Shown here piece after piece: positions 38,427 to 47,802 of a stretch of DNA of 64,000 nucleotides (positions are counted from its first letter, which is position 1; each line of letters begins with the position of its first letter). A model generated the notes under the pieces. That model did no database searches and was not told where the DNA came from. It saw nothing but the letters and a program-made list of their open reading frames with translations. Both the position numbers and the translations under genes were made by a program. Origin of the DNA: Aquabacterium sp. (GTDB taxonomy: Bacteria > Pseudomonadota > Gammaproteobacteria > Burkholderiales > Burkholderiaceae_C); the NCBI RefSeq assembly GCF_029946005.1, contig NZ_JAQSDR010000015.1, forward strand, positions 1 through 64,000, in the 5' to 3' direction.

Positions 38427-39557
38427 ATGTCGTCCACGCCCCCCTCTCCCACTCGCTCACCGCTGCGCGCCGCGCGCATTTTGCTGCTGACCGCTGCTGT
38501 CGGGGTTTCATTCGGCTCCTGGGCCAACGATCACGGCGGCGACCATGCCAGCGGCGCGCAGGGTGCCGCTGCCTCGCAGGACGAACCCAAAGTCATCGCC
38601 AAGGACTCGCTCAAGCGCAAGATGGCCGCGGGCAAGGCCGCGGAAACCTCTGCCGCCTCCGCGCCATCGGGCAAGGCCGAGCCGACCTCCGTGTCGATGG
38701 CGGAATTGCGCGACTTGATCGACCAAAAAATCGCCGAAGTGAGGGCCAAACAGGCTGCCGCACCCGCCGTCAAGATCATCAACAAGTCACCCAAACCACG
38801 CCCGGCGGCCATCAGCAGCCAAGTCAGGCAGACCATGGCCGCCCATGGCGCCGCCGCCGTGCCGGGCCTGCCTGTCGGCCACGATTTGCACTGGGAATAC
38901 ACCGGCGCCGCCGGCCCACAAAGCTGGGGCCAGCTCAACCCCGAGTTCAAGGCCTGCAACACCGGCACGCGACAAAGCCCCATCGACATCCGCGACGGCA
39001 TCAAGGTGCAGCTGGAACCAATCCAGTTCGACTACCGCCCCACGCCCTTCCGCGTGATCGACAACGGGCACACCGTGCAGGTCAACCTGGACGCAGGCAA
39101 CAACATCACGGTGTCGGGCCGCCGCTACGAGCTGGTGCAGTTCCACTTCCACCGGCCGAGCGAAGAGCGCATCAACGGCCGTCAATATGAAATGGTGGCG
39201 CACCTGGTGCACAAGGACGCGCAAGGCCGCCTGGCCGTGATCGCCGTGCTGCTGGACCAAGGCAAAGAGCACCCGATGGTGCAACTGGTGTGGAACAGCC
39301 TGCCGCTGGAGAAAAGCATTGAGCAGGCCTCGCCCGTGATGCTGGACATGAACCTGATGCTGCCGGAACAGCGCCAGTACTACACCTACATGGGATCGTT
39401 GACCACGCCACCTTGCACCGAAGGCGTGCTGTGGTTGGTGATGAAGCAGCCAGCCACCTTGTCGCCCTACCAAGCCTCGGTGTTCAGCCGCTTGTATGCG
39501 AACAACGCGAGGCCGGTCCAGTCGGCCTCGGGCCGCATGATCAAAGAAGGCCAGTGA
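38427..39557 (+). CDS. Alpha-class carbonic anhydrase, periplasmic
   Basis: A 376-residue zinc enzyme interconverting CO2 and bicarbonate. After a signal region (LRAARILLLTAAVGVSFGSWA) comes an unusual ~130-residue Ala/Lys-rich, partly helical linker (SLKRKMAAGKAAETSAAS, MAELRDLIDQKIAEVRAKQAAA). The alpha-CA domain follows: HWEYTG, RQSPIDIRDG, zinc ligands in VQFHFHRPSEE and EMVAHLVHKD, and GSLTTPPCTEGVLW. The linker may tether or oligomerise the enzyme. ATG at 38427 (agga upstream); the frame back to 38223 overlaps rnpB and is rejected. Confidence 0.92.
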   Translation: MSSTPPSPTRSPLRAARILLLTAAVGVSFGSWANDHGGDHASGAQGAAASQDEPKVIAKDSLKRKMAAGKAAETSAASAPSGKAEPTSVSMAELRDLIDQKIAEVRAKQAAAPAVKIINKSPKPRPAAISSQVRQTMAAHGAAAVPGLPVGHDLHWEYTGAAGPQSWGQLNPEFKACNTGTRQSPIDIRDGIKVQLEPIQFDYRPTPFRVIDNGHTVQVNLDAGNNITVSGRRYELVQFHFHRPSEERINGRQYEMVAHLVHKDAQGRLAVIAVLLDQGKEHPMVQLVWNSLPLEKSIEQASPVMLDMNLMLPEQRQYYTYMGSLTTPPCTEGVLWLVMKQPATLSPYQASVFSRLYANNARPVQSASGRMIKEGQ

Positions 39558-39566
39558 ACCGGCGCG

Positions 39567-40118
39567 TCAGTAAACGCGCCCGCCCTTGAGCTGGGCATGG
39601 GTGCGGCGGGTCAGGCCGGTGGCGCGCGCCATCGCGGCCATTGAGTGCCCGGCGTGGGCATGGCAAATGGCCAGGCCCAGGGCATCGGCCGCATCCTTGT
39701 TGGGCTCTGACGGCAATTGCAGCAAGCGCATCACCATGTGCTGAACCTGCTCCTTGCGCGCGTGGCCATGGCCCACCACGGCTTTTTTCATCTGCAGCGC
39801 GGTGTATTCCGAGACGGCCATTTCGCCACCGCTGACCAAGGCTGCCAAAGCCGCACCCCGCGCCTGCCCCAACAGCAAGGTCGACTGCGGGTTGACATTG
39901 ACGAACACGATTTCGACCGAGGACTGCTGCGGCTCGTAGCGCGCCATGACCTCGCGCACCCCATCGAAGATCAGCTTCAGGCGCCCGGGCAGGTCGCCCA
40001 AAGCCGCCTCTTTGGTGCGAATCGTGCCACTGGCCACATAGGCCAGGCGTGGGCCATCGACGTCGATCACGCCAAAACCGGTGGTCTGCAAACCGGGATC
40101 GATGCCCAAAATTCTCAT
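39567..40118 (-). CDS. ruvC: Holliday junction resolvase RuvC
   Basis: A 183-residue endonuclease resolving recombination junctions with RuvAB. Catalytic acidic residues are visible: Asp in [16 protein letters not shown], Glu in SSVEIVFVN, and the C-terminal [13 protein letters not shown]. Length is close to E. coli RuvC (173). The ATG at 40118 is at the expected conserved N-terminus. No ruvA or ruvB is adjacent in the window. Confidence 0.96.
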   Translation of the reverse strand: MRILGIDPGLQTTGFGVIDVDGPRLAYVASGTIRTKEAALGDLPGRLKLIFDGVREVMARYEPQQSSVEIVFVNVNPQSTLLLGQARGAALAALVSGGEMAVSEYTALQMKKAVVGHGHARKEQVQHMVMRLLQLPSEPNKDAADALGLAICHAHAGHSMAAMARATGLTRRTHAQLKGGRVY

Positions 40119-40212
40119 GGGGTGGATTTTCCAAACTAGGGATAGTGCATTCGACACCGAGCACCCATCATTCTGAGGGCATTCACCCTGGTTTCACCTC
40201 TGGAGCATCTTC

Positions 40213-40944
40213 ATGAAGTACCTCTTGGCGCTTTCCCTGCTGGCGGGCTGTCACATGGCGCAAGCGCAAACAACGGTGCTCAGCACTGATTTCGACAGCA
40301 GCGTTCCCGCCGCGTTGAACCCGGGAACCGCCACGCTGACCGGCGTTCAAGGCTTCGACGGCCTGGGGTCACCCGGCAACACCTTCGGCGGTCAATTCCT
40401 GCGCAGCGCCACCGGCAATGTGCTCACGCTCACGCTGGGCAACCTGCCCACGCACGACAAGATCAGCCTGGACTTCCTGTTTGCCGCCATCGACTCGCTG
40501 GATGGCACAGGTAATTTTCCATCGGGCGATTTCTTCAAGATCACCTTGGACGGGCAGACCATTTTCCGGGAATCGTTCGCCAACGCCTTGCTGTCGCAAA
40601 TTCAAAGTTATGTGCCGCCCACCGGCGTTGAACTCGCCAGGCATGTGGACCTGGGGTTTGGAGGCCCCGGTGGCTACTACACCGACAGCGCTTACGACCT
40701 CGGCGCCGACCCCGCCTTTCAGAACATCGCGCACACCGGCTCTTTGGCCACCTTCACCTTCCAGGTCGAAGGCGAAGGGATTCAAACACTCGACGACGAG
40801 TCTTGGGCCATGGACCGGCTGCGCGTCAGCGTTTCGGCCGTGCCAGAACCCGATCTGGCCTGGTTGGCGGGCGGGGGCTTGCTGGCTGTCTGGGCCGCCA
40901 GACGCTCGCGGCGAGATCACAGCCTGCCAAAAATGAGCATTTAA
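40213..40944 (+). CDS. PEP-CTERM sorting domain protein
   Basis: A 243-residue secreted protein: signal peptide MKYLLALSLLAGCHMAQA, a beta-sandwich-like body (VLSTDFDSSVPAALNPGTA, KISLDFLFAAIDSLDGTG, DFFKITLDGQTIF) resembling lectin/jelly-roll modules, and a PEP-CTERM tail VPEPDLAWLAGGGLLAVWAA with RRSRR. The tail runs on for about 9 residues after the basic cluster, longer than usual. Ribosome site tggag. A CTAG motif (40136) lies about 75 bp upstream. Function unknown; surface or matrix role inferred. Confidence 0.82.
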   Translation: MKYLLALSLLAGCHMAQAQTTVLSTDFDSSVPAALNPGTATLTGVQGFDGLGSPGNTFGGQFLRSATGNVLTLTLGNLPTHDKISLDFLFAAIDSLDGTGNFPSGDFFKITLDGQTIFRESFANALLSQIQSYVPPTGVELARHVDLGFGGPGGYYTDSAYDLGADPAFQNIAHTGSLATFTFQVEGEGIQTLDDESWAMDRLRVSVSAVPEPDLAWLAGGGLLAVWAARRSRRDHSLPKMSI

Positions 40945-40966
40945 AGCCGACCCCCATGAATTAGGA

Positions 40967-40970
40967 CTAG
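40967..40970. promoter_or_regulatory. CTAG motif upstream of the acyl/amide cluster
   Basis: A GGACTAGGCC element lies about 120 bp before the AsnB-type start, in a 143-bp gap that also holds a related GTTAGGATC. It resembles the CTAG elements before the surface-protein genes. A regulator is inferred, not shown. Confidence 0.35.
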
Positions 40971-41087
40971 GCCCCGCCGGTGATCCTCGTTAGGATCGCG
41001 GCTGGCCTGGGCGTGCCCACGCACCAACTCGGTGGTGCGGGCAACGCGGCACCAGCGCCCCTCTGCAGGGAAGGTATTTCGCGAAGT

Positions 41088-43025
41088 ATGTGCGGCATTG
41101 CTGGGATTTTGAATAGCCATGGCCAGGTCGCGCGCGCCTCGCTGGAGGACATGATCCGCCGCCTGCACCACCGTGGGCCAGACGGCCAGGGCTTTCACAC
41201 CGATGGCCCCCTGGGCTTGGCCCATGCCCGCTTGAGCATCATCGACCTGGCCGGTGGCGACCAACCCATCCACAACGAAGACCGCAGCGTGTGGGTCGTC
41301 TTCAACGGCGAAATCTTCAACCACATCGAACTGCGCCAGACCCTGGAGCAGGCCGGGCACCGCTTCTACACGCACTCCGACACCGAAGTCATCGTCCACC
41401 TGTACGAGCAGCACGGCGAACGCTTTGTCGATCACCTGAACGGCCAGTTCGCCATCGCCCTGTGGGATGCGCGGCAGCAGCGCCTGATCCTGGCCCGCGA
41501 CCGCACCGGCATCCGCCCCCTGTTCTACCACTGGAGCCACCAGCGGCTGGCCTTTGCCTCCGAGGTCAAGGCGCTGATGGCCCTGCCCGACACCCCTCGC
41601 CAGTTGAACCTGCCAGCGCTGGGCGAAACCTTCACCTACTGGGCGCCACTGCCCGGCCACACCGTGTTCGAGGGCATCCAGGCCTTGCCCCCAGGCCACC
41701 TGATGGTGATCGACGAACGCGGCCAATCCGGCGTGCGCACCGAGCGCTACTGGGACTGGGCTTTCCCGGCGGCGCACCTGGAAACCCAGCGCAGCGCCGA
41801 CGACCTGGCCGACGAGTTACGCGAACTGCTGATCGACGCCGTGCGCCTGCAACTGCGCGCCGATGTGCCGGTGGGCGCCTACCTGAGCGGCGGGCTGGAT
41901 TCGTCCATCATCACCAGCCTGATCAAGCATTTCACCGACACGCCGCTGCGCACCTTCTCGCTGGCGTTTGAAGACGAAGAATTCGACGAAAGCGCTTATC
42001 AGCAGGAGATGGCGCGCTACCTGGGCACCGAGCACACCGCCCTGCGCTGCAAGCGGTCTGACATTGCCGCGGCGTTTCCACGCGCGGTCTGGCACGCCGA
42101 GAGCCCCATCGTGCGCACCGCGCCAGCGCCCATGATGCTGTTGGCCGGCAGCGTGCGCGAGGCTGGCTTCAAGGTGGTGCTGACCGGCGAAGGTGCCGAC
42201 GAAGTCTTTGGTGGTTATGACCTCTTCAAGGAAGCCAGCGTGCGCCGCTTCATGGCGCGGCAGCCCAGCTCCAAGATGCGACCCGCCTTGATGGAGCGCC
42301 TCTACCCCTACCTGCGCCACTCGCCCGCCGCCAACCGCGTGATGGCGCAGCGCTTCTTCAGCGAAGGCTCGGAGCACCTGGGCCAGCCGCACTTCGCCCA
42401 CGGCCCGCGTTGGGCCACCACGCGCCGCATGTGGCAGTTCTTCACGCCGGAGGTTCGGCAAAGCCTGGCGGGTGTCGATCACCTGGCCGCCATCGCACCG
42501 CACTTGCCGCCGGACATCGGCCAGTGGGCCGCGCTCAGCCAAGATCAGTACATCGAAGCGCACACCTTGATGTCAGGCTACCTGCTCAGCTCGCAAGGCG
42601 ACCGGCCCGCCATGGCCCATTCCATCGAAGGGCGCTTCCCCTTCCTGGACCACCGCGTGATCGAGTTCGCCAACCGCTTGCCACCGCGCTACAAGCTGAT
42701 GGGCCTGACCGAGAAGTACCTGCTCAAACGGTCCATGACCGGCCTGCTGCCCGACAGCATCCGAACGCGCACCAAGCAGCCTTACCGCTCGCCCGACAGC
42801 GCCAGCTTTTTCGAGAGCGGCCAGCCGGTGGACTACGTGGCCGAACTGCTCGGCCCCGCGCGCATCGCGGATGCTGGCTACTTCGATCCCAAGGCCGTCA
42901 GCAAGCTGTTCGAGAAATGCCGTGCGGGCCGCGCCATTGGCTTTGGCGACAACATGGCCTTCGTCGGCATCCTGTCGACCATGCTGGTGCACGAGCAGTT
43001 CATCCTGGGCAAAGCATTTCAATGA
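41088..43025 (+). CDS. AsnB-type glutamine-dependent amidotransferase
   Basis: A 645-residue class II glutamine amidotransferase/asparagine synthetase. Cys2 of MCGIAG is the glutaminase nucleophile; HHRGPDGQG, HARLSIIDLAGG and VVFNGEIFNH follow. The synthetase half has the PP-loop YLSGGLDSSIITSL and LTGEGADEVFGGYD. It resembles amidotransferases of exosortase-A/exopolysaccharide loci rather than a housekeeping AsnB; that is inferred from the neighbours. First gene of an eight-gene cluster, overlapping the ligase start by four bases (atga). Substrate may be a carboxylate of a glycan or acyl product. Confidence 0.88.
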   Translation: MCGIAGILNSHGQVARASLEDMIRRLHHRGPDGQGFHTDGPLGLAHARLSIIDLAGGDQPIHNEDRSVWVVFNGEIFNHIELRQTLEQAGHRFYTHSDTEVIVHLYEQHGERFVDHLNGQFAIALWDARQQRLILARDRTGIRPLFYHWSHQRLAFASEVKALMALPDTPRQLNLPALGETFTYWAPLPGHTVFEGIQALPPGHLMVIDERGQSGVRTERYWDWAFPAAHLETQRSADDLADELRELLIDAVRLQLRADVPVGAYLSGGLDSSIITSLIKHFTDTPLRTFSLAFEDEEFDESAYQQEMARYLGTEHTALRCKRSDIAAAFPRAVWHAESPIVRTAPAPMMLLAGSVREAGFKVVLTGEGADEVFGGYDLFKEASVRRFMARQPSSKMRPALMERLYPYLRHSPAANRVMAQRFFSEGSEHLGQPHFAHGPRWATTRRMWQFFTPEVRQSLAGVDHLAAIAPHLPPDIGQWAALSQDQYIEAHTLMSGYLLSSQGDRPAMAHSIEGRFPFLDHRVIEFANRLPPRYKLMGLTEKYLLKRSMTGLLPDSIRTRTKQPYRSPDSASFFESGQPVDYVAELLGPARIADAGYFDPKAVSKLFEKCRAGRAIGFGDNMAFVGILSTMLVHEQFILGKAFQ

Positions 43026-44548
43026 GCACGTTGCTGCACCACTTCTTCGACCAGACCTGCGCGCGCCTGCCGGACAAGACCGCGCTGGTCTGTGGTGAGC
43101 AGCGCCACAGCCATGCCCAGTTGCGCGAACAGGTCGACCAGCTCGCCTTGAGGCTGCAACAGCGCGGCGTGCAGCGTGGCGACCGCGTGACCCTGTTCCT
43201 GGACAACACGGTCGAGATGGTGGTGGGCATCTTCGCAGCCCTGAAGGTGGGAGCGGTGTTCATGCCGGTCAACCCGCTGACCAAACAAGACAAGCTGGCT
43301 TATCTGCTCAACGATGCGCGCGCCAGTGCCTTGATCACGCAAAGCTCGCTGGCCAGCGTTTACCAAGCTGCCCTGGCCCTCAATGACAGCGTGCACACCG
43401 TGCTGGTCGCAGGCCTGAGCGAAGCCTTGGATGAACGCACCCTGCCCTTCACCGGCCAACCCGGTCAAGCCAGCTGGCAAGCGCCCGCCCTCATCGACCA
43501 GGACCTGGCCAGCATCATCTACACCTCGGGCTCCACCGGCGATCCCAAGGGCGTGATGCTCAGCCACCTCAACATGGTCTCGGCCACGCGCTCGGTCAGC
43601 ACCTACCTGGGCCTGCAGGAGGACGACATCATCCTGTGCGCCTTGCCCCTGGCTTTTGACTATGGCCTGTACCAGGTGCTGATGGCCTTCGCGGTGGGCG
43701 CCACCGTCGTGCTGGAGCGCTCCTTCACCTTCCCCGTCAAGGTGCTGGAGGTGATGGCGCGCGAGAAGGTCACCGCCTTCCCCGGCGTGCCGACCATGTT
43801 CTCCATGCTGATGAACCTGAAGTCGCTGGACCACCATGGCTTGAGCAGCCTGCGCATGATCACCAACACGGCCGCCGCCTTGCCGGAAGAACGCATCCGC
43901 CAGCTGCGTGAGCTGTTTCCGCAAGCCCTGCTGTTCTCGATGTACGGCCTGACCGAGTGCAAGCGCGTCACCTACCTGCCCCCGGATCAACTCGACGCGC
44001 GCCCCACCAGCGTGGGCCGCGGCATGCCCAATGAAGAAGTCTGGCTGGTCGATGACGCCGGCCAACGCCTGCCCAACGGCAGCCTGGGCGAGCTGGTGAT
44101 CCGCGGCAGCAACGTCATGCGCGGCTATTGGGAAAAGCCGTTGGAAACCGCCAAACGACTCAAGCCTGGCCCCTTGCCCGGCGAGATGGTGCTCTACTCC
44201 GGCGACCTGTTCCGAACCGACGCCGAGGGCTACCTCTACTTCGTGTCTCGCAAGGATGACATCATCAAGAGCCGTGGCGAGAAAGTCAGCCCGCGCGAAG
44301 TCGAGAATGCCCTGTACGCGCACCAAGGCGTTTACGAGGCCGCCGTGGTCGGTGTGCCCGACGAGTTGCTGGGCCAGGCCGTCAAGGCTTTCGTCGTGCT
44401 GAAAGCCGGCGTCACCTTGAGCGAGCGCGATGTCATCAAACATTGCCTGAGCCGCCTGGAAAGCTTCATGGCCCCCAAGCACGTCGAGTTCGTCGCTTCG
44501 CTGCCCACCACCGACACCGGCAAGATCAAGAAGACCGGGCTGAACTGA
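43022..44548 (+). CDS. AMP-forming acyl-CoA/acyl-ACP ligase
   Basis: A 508-residue adenylate-forming enzyme. Core motifs are IIYTSGSTGDPKGVMLSH (P-loop), SMYGLTECKRVTYLPP, YSGDLFRTDAEGYLYFVSRKDD and the catalytic Lys near the C-terminus in TDTGKIKKTGL. It is close in style to the acyl-CoA ligase of exosortase-A systems. An ACP gene follows by 35 bp, so it probably loads an acyl or amino-acyl group onto that ACP. ATG overlaps the AsnB stop. A long frame from 42410 is a shadow of the asnB gene. Confidence 0.9.
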   Translation: MSTLLHHFFDQTCARLPDKTALVCGEQRHSHAQLREQVDQLALRLQQRGVQRGDRVTLFLDNTVEMVVGIFAALKVGAVFMPVNPLTKQDKLAYLLNDARASALITQSSLASVYQAALALNDSVHTVLVAGLSEALDERTLPFTGQPGQASWQAPALIDQDLASIIYTSGSTGDPKGVMLSHLNMVSATRSVSTYLGLQEDDIILCALPLAFDYGLYQVLMAFAVGATVVLERSFTFPVKVLEVMAREKVTAFPGVPTMFSMLMNLKSLDHHGLSSLRMITNTAAALPEERIRQLRELFPQALLFSMYGLTECKRVTYLPPDQLDARPTSVGRGMPNEEVWLVDDAGQRLPNGSLGELVIRGSNVMRGYWEKPLETAKRLKPGPLPGEMVLYSGDLFRTDAEGYLYFVSRKDDIIKSRGEKVSPREVENALYAHQGVYEAAVVGVPDELLGQAVKAFVVLKAGVTLSERDVIKHCLSRLESFMAPKHVEFVASLPTTDTGKIKKTGLN

Positions 44549-44583
44549 GCCCACCACCGCCACCATCATTCAAGCAGAGCAAC

Positions 44584-44835
44584 ATGTCCAGCATCAAAGA
44601 CCAGGTCCGCCAATACATCGTCGACAACTTCATCATGGGCTCCGATGAACAGCCCTTCAGCGATGCCGATTCGCTGCTGGAACTGCACATCGTCGACTCC
44701 ACCGGTTTCCTCGAACTCATCGTGTTCATCGAAGACACCTTCGGCATCCAGGTCGCCGACGAAGACATGGTGCCCGAGAACCTGGACGGCCTGAACGCCA
44801 TCGAGGCTTACGTCAACCGCAAGAAGGCCGCCTGA
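44584..44835 (+). CDS. Acyl carrier protein (first of two)
   Basis: An 83-residue ACP-like protein. The phosphopantetheine site is Ser39 in VDSTGFLELI, followed by helix II/III (FIEDTFGIQVADEDMVPENLDGLNAIEAYV). It is acidic and compact as expected. It lies between the ligase and NadE-type genes, and is the likely partner of the ligase. Its divergence from housekeeping AcpP (DST rather than DSL) marks a specialised carrier. Confidence 0.9.
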   Translation: MSSIKDQVRQYIVDNFIMGSDEQPFSDADSLLELHIVDSTGFLELIVFIEDTFGIQVADEDMVPENLDGLNAIEAYVNRKKAA

Positions 44836-44839
44836 TCCC

Positions 44840-45826
44840 ATGAGCACGCCCCCGCTCACCCCCGACGTGCTGGCGCTGGACTGCGCCGCCGAGGTCGAAC
44901 GCATCAGCCGCCACCTGGTCGATTCGCTGCGCGGTTTCCACAAGCGCGGCGTGGTGCTGGGCCTGTCGGGTGGCGTGGACAGCTCGGTGTGCGCCGCGCT
45001 GGCCGTGCGCGCCCTGGGGCCCAAGAAGGTCTTCGGCCTGTTGATGCCCGAGCGCGACTCCAGCGCCGGCAGTGCCGACCAGGGCCAACTGGTGGCCGAG
45101 CAACTGGGCATGGGCTACCTGCTTGAGAACATCGGCCCCACGGTCGAGGCGATCGGCTGCTACCGCTGGCGCGACGAAGCCATGCGCGCGGTCTTTCCTG
45201 ATTACAACGAGCAGTGGAAAAGCAAGATCGCCATCTCGGGCGGCACCGAGGGGCGCATCAACTTCTTCAAGCTCATCGTGCAATCGCCCGATGGCGTGCA
45301 GCACGAAGCCCGCCTGCCTTTGCGCGAATACCTGCAGATCGTGGCCGCCACCAACTACAAGCAGCGCATCCGCAAGACCGTGGAGTACTTCCACGCCGAC
45401 CGCCTGAACTACGCCGTGATCGGCACGCCCAACCGGCTGGAGTACGACCAGGGTTTCTTCGTCAAGAACGGCGATGGCGCCGCCGACATCAAGCCCATTG
45501 CCCACCTGTACAAAACCCAGGTGTACGCGCTGGCCCGGCACCTGGGCCTGCCCGAGGTGGTTTGCTCGGCCATGCCCACCACCGACACCTACAGCCTGCA
45601 GCAAGGCCAGGACGAGTTCTACTTCGCCCTGCCTTACCCGCAGATGGACCTGGCCTTGTGGGCCCACAACCACCAGCGGCCCGCCGTTGAACTGGCCCAA
45701 GCCCTGAACCTGAGCGAAGCGCAAGCGAGCCACCTTTACACCGACATCGAGGCCAAGCGCCGGGCCACGCATTACCTGCACGCCCGCCCCGCCCTGGTCG
45801 AGCCCATCACCCAGTTGGCCGATTGA
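44840..45826 (+). CDS. NadE-type ammonia-dependent NAD+ synthase family protein
   Basis: A 328-residue ATP-pyrophosphatase of the NadE family, which amidates deamido-NAD with ammonia. The PP-loop is LGLSGGVDSSVCAALA; further motifs are NYAVIGTPNRLEYDQGFFVKNGDGAADIKPI and MPTTDTYSLQQGQDEFYF. It has no glutaminase domain. It is longer than E. coli NadE (275). Its position inside the cluster, 4 bp after the ACP gene, suggests it may amidate another carboxylate rather than make NAD. Housekeeping function cannot be excluded. Confidence 0.85.
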   Translation: MSTPPLTPDVLALDCAAEVERISRHLVDSLRGFHKRGVVLGLSGGVDSSVCAALAVRALGPKKVFGLLMPERDSSAGSADQGQLVAEQLGMGYLLENIGPTVEAIGCYRWRDEAMRAVFPDYNEQWKSKIAISGGTEGRINFFKLIVQSPDGVQHEARLPLREYLQIVAATNYKQRIRKTVEYFHADRLNYAVIGTPNRLEYDQGFFVKNGDGAADIKPIAHLYKTQVYALARHLGLPEVVCSAMPTTDTYSLQQGQDEFYFALPYPQMDLALWAHNHQRPAVELAQALNLSEAQASHLYTDIEAKRRATHYLHARPALVEPITQLAD

Positions 45827-45829
45827 CCC

Positions 45830-46747
45830 ATGGACACGACCCACCCCTTGTTCGCCGAACGGCTGGCCCAGCTGGACGCCGCCTTGCGCACCCTGCCCGA
45901 CAAGCCGGATGAAACCACCACGTCCGCCTTGCAGACCTTGTGGCACCTGGCGGCCGGACAGGCCTTGTCCATCGAAGCGGCCACCCGCCTGCCCTTGCCC
46001 GAGCTGACCACCGCCCAATTGCTGATGCTGGACGAACTGAGCGCCCAACGCATCAGCGGCACGCCGCTGGCCCACTTGACCGAGCGCCAGCACTTCATGG
46101 GGCTGGAGATGCTGGCTGGCCCACAAGCCCTGATCCCACGCCGCGAGACCGAGCTGCTGGCCCACGCCGCGCTGAACAAACTGCGGCAACTGGCCGCCGC
46201 GCAGGGCGACCGCCCCGCCTTGGTCATCGATGTCTGCACCGGCTCAGGCAACCTGGCACTGGCCCTGGCCCATGGCGTGCCCGGCGCCCAAGTCTTCGGC
46301 GCCGACCTGTCGGAAGAGGCCGTGAGCCTGGCCCAGCGCAACGCCATTCACCTGGGCTTGCAAGCGCGCGTGCAATGGCGCAGCGGTGATCTGCTGGCCC
46401 CCTTTGACGAAGCCGACTTCCACGGCCGGGTGGACCTGCTGGTCTGCAACCCACCCTACATCTCGTCCGGCAAGCTGGAAACCATGCCCACCGAGATCGT
46501 TGGCTTCGAACCCCGGCTGGCCTTCGATGGCGGCCCCTTCGGCATCCGCATCCTGCAGCGCCTGATGCGCGAGGCGGCGCGCTTTTTGCGCCCGGGCGGC
46601 TGGCTGGCCTTTGAAGTGGGCCTGGGGCAAGGGCCCGCCGTGCTGCAATGGCTGAACAAAACCGGTCACTACGACACCATCGAGAGCGTGCTCGACGCCG
46701 AAGGCCAGCCCCGCGCCTTCCTGGCCCGCCACAAGGACACCGCATGA
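45830..46747 (+). CDS. PrmC/HemK-like methyltransferase
   Basis: A 305-residue SAM-dependent N5-glutamine-type methyltransferase. Motif I is VIDVCTGSGNLALALA, the post-I acidic residue is in VFGADLSEEAV, and the catalytic NPPY is in LLVCNPPYISS. An N-terminal helical domain is present as in PrmC (LTERQHFMGLEML, IPRRETELL). PrmC normally modifies release factors and sits near prfA; here it is in a biosynthetic cluster, so it may act on a carrier-bound or amide product. Overlaps the KASIII start by four bases. Confidence 0.82.
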   Translation: MDTTHPLFAERLAQLDAALRTLPDKPDETTTSALQTLWHLAAGQALSIEAATRLPLPELTTAQLLMLDELSAQRISGTPLAHLTERQHFMGLEMLAGPQALIPRRETELLAHAALNKLRQLAAAQGDRPALVIDVCTGSGNLALALAHGVPGAQVFGADLSEEAVSLAQRNAIHLGLQARVQWRSGDLLAPFDEADFHGRVDLLVCNPPYISSGKLETMPTEIVGFEPRLAFDGGPFGIRILQRLMREAARFLRPGGWLAFEVGLGQGPAVLQWLNKTGHYDTIESVLDAEGQPRAFLARHKDTA

Positions 46748-47802
46748 GTTTTTCGCACCTGCACGGCTTCAAGGTGGCCGGCGTTAGCACCTGCGTGCCG
46801 CCAACCCGCGTCGACAACCTGGAAGCCGGCAAAGACTTTGGCGCGGTCGAAGTGCGCAAGGTGGTCTCCATGGCCGGCGTGCGCCACCGCCATGTCGTGA
46901 CCCCCGACGTCACCGCCGTGGACCTGTGCACCGACGCCGCACAGCGCCTGCTGGTGCAACTGGGCTGGGCCCCAGAATCCGTCACCGGCCTGATCATGGT
47001 CACCCAATCGCCCGACTACTTCCTGCCCTCGTCCAGTTGCGTGGTCCATGCCCGCCTGGGCCTGGGCGACCAGTGCGCGGCCTTCGACGTGGGCCTGGGC
47101 TGCTCTGGCTACCCCTATGGCCTCTACCTGGCCGCCACCATGCTGCGCGGCGGTGGCCACCAGCGCATCCTGGTGCTGCACGGTGAAACGCCCAGCCTCT
47201 TCATTGATCCGCAAGACCAGGCCACCAGTTTGCTGTTTGGTGATGCGGGCTCGGCCACCGCGCTTGAACACACTGGCGATGAACAAGACGAAGCCTGGTT
47301 CAGCCTGTTCACCGACGGCAGTGGCGCCAACAGCCTGATCATCAAAGGCGGCGCCTTCCGCGACCCGCACCCCGCCGACCCGCGCGACCTGCGTTTGCGC
47401 ATGGATGGCGCCAGCGTTTTCAACTTCACCATCAAGCGCGTGCCCGCCCTGATCCAGGACACCCTGGCTTACGCTGGCCTGCAGGTGGCCGACATCGACT
47501 CGTACATCTTCCACCAGTCCAACCGCTTCATCATGAAGCACCTGATCAAGAAGTGCGAACTGCCGGAAGACCGGGTGCCCTTCATCCTCGAAGACATGGG
47601 CAATTGCGGCGGCCCCTCGGTGCCTTTGACGCTGACCCGGTCGCTGGCACAGCGCGGCGACCAGCCCATGCGCCTGATGCTGCTGGGCTATGGCGTGGGC
47701 CTGTCATGGGGCGCCACGATCATGACCCTGCACCCCGACACCCCCTTGCTTCACCACACCTACCAGGCGCCTGAGTCGCCGCCTTCAAGGAGCCCCCTTT
47801 GA
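46744..47802 (+). CDS. 3-oxoacyl-ACP synthase III-like ketosynthase
   Basis: A 352-residue KASIII-fold enzyme that extends or couples acyl groups. The triad is visible: Cys120 (VGLGCSGYPYG), His257 (IFHQSNRFI), Asn287 (DMGNCGGPS). The second ACP gene overlaps it by four bases and encodes the likely partner. Such enzymes in glycan-modification islands make short acyl groups for sugar acylation, but products vary. The ATG at 46744 overlaps the methyltransferase stop. Confidence 0.9.
   Translation: MSFSHLHGFKVAGVSTCVPPTRVDNLEAGKDFGAVEVRKVVSMAGVRHRHVVTPDVTAVDLCTDAAQRLLVQLGWAPESVTGLIMVTQSPDYFLPSSSCVVHARLGLGDQCAAFDVGLGCSGYPYGLYLAATMLRGGGHQRILVLHGETPSLFIDPQDQATSLLFGDAGSATALEHTGDEQDEAWFSLFTDGSGANSLIIKGGAFRDPHPADPRDLRLRMDGASVFNFTIKRVPALIQDTLAYAGLQVADIDSYIFHQSNRFIMKHLIKKCELPEDRVPFILEDMGNCGGPSVPLTLTRSLAQRGDQPMRLMLLGYGVGLSWGATIMTLHPDTPLLHHTYQAPESPPSRSPL

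Noticed and set aside
43019..44569. 516-residue minus-strand frame opposite the acyl ligase
   Set aside because: Shadow frame; the ligase on the + strand has all adenylation motifs.
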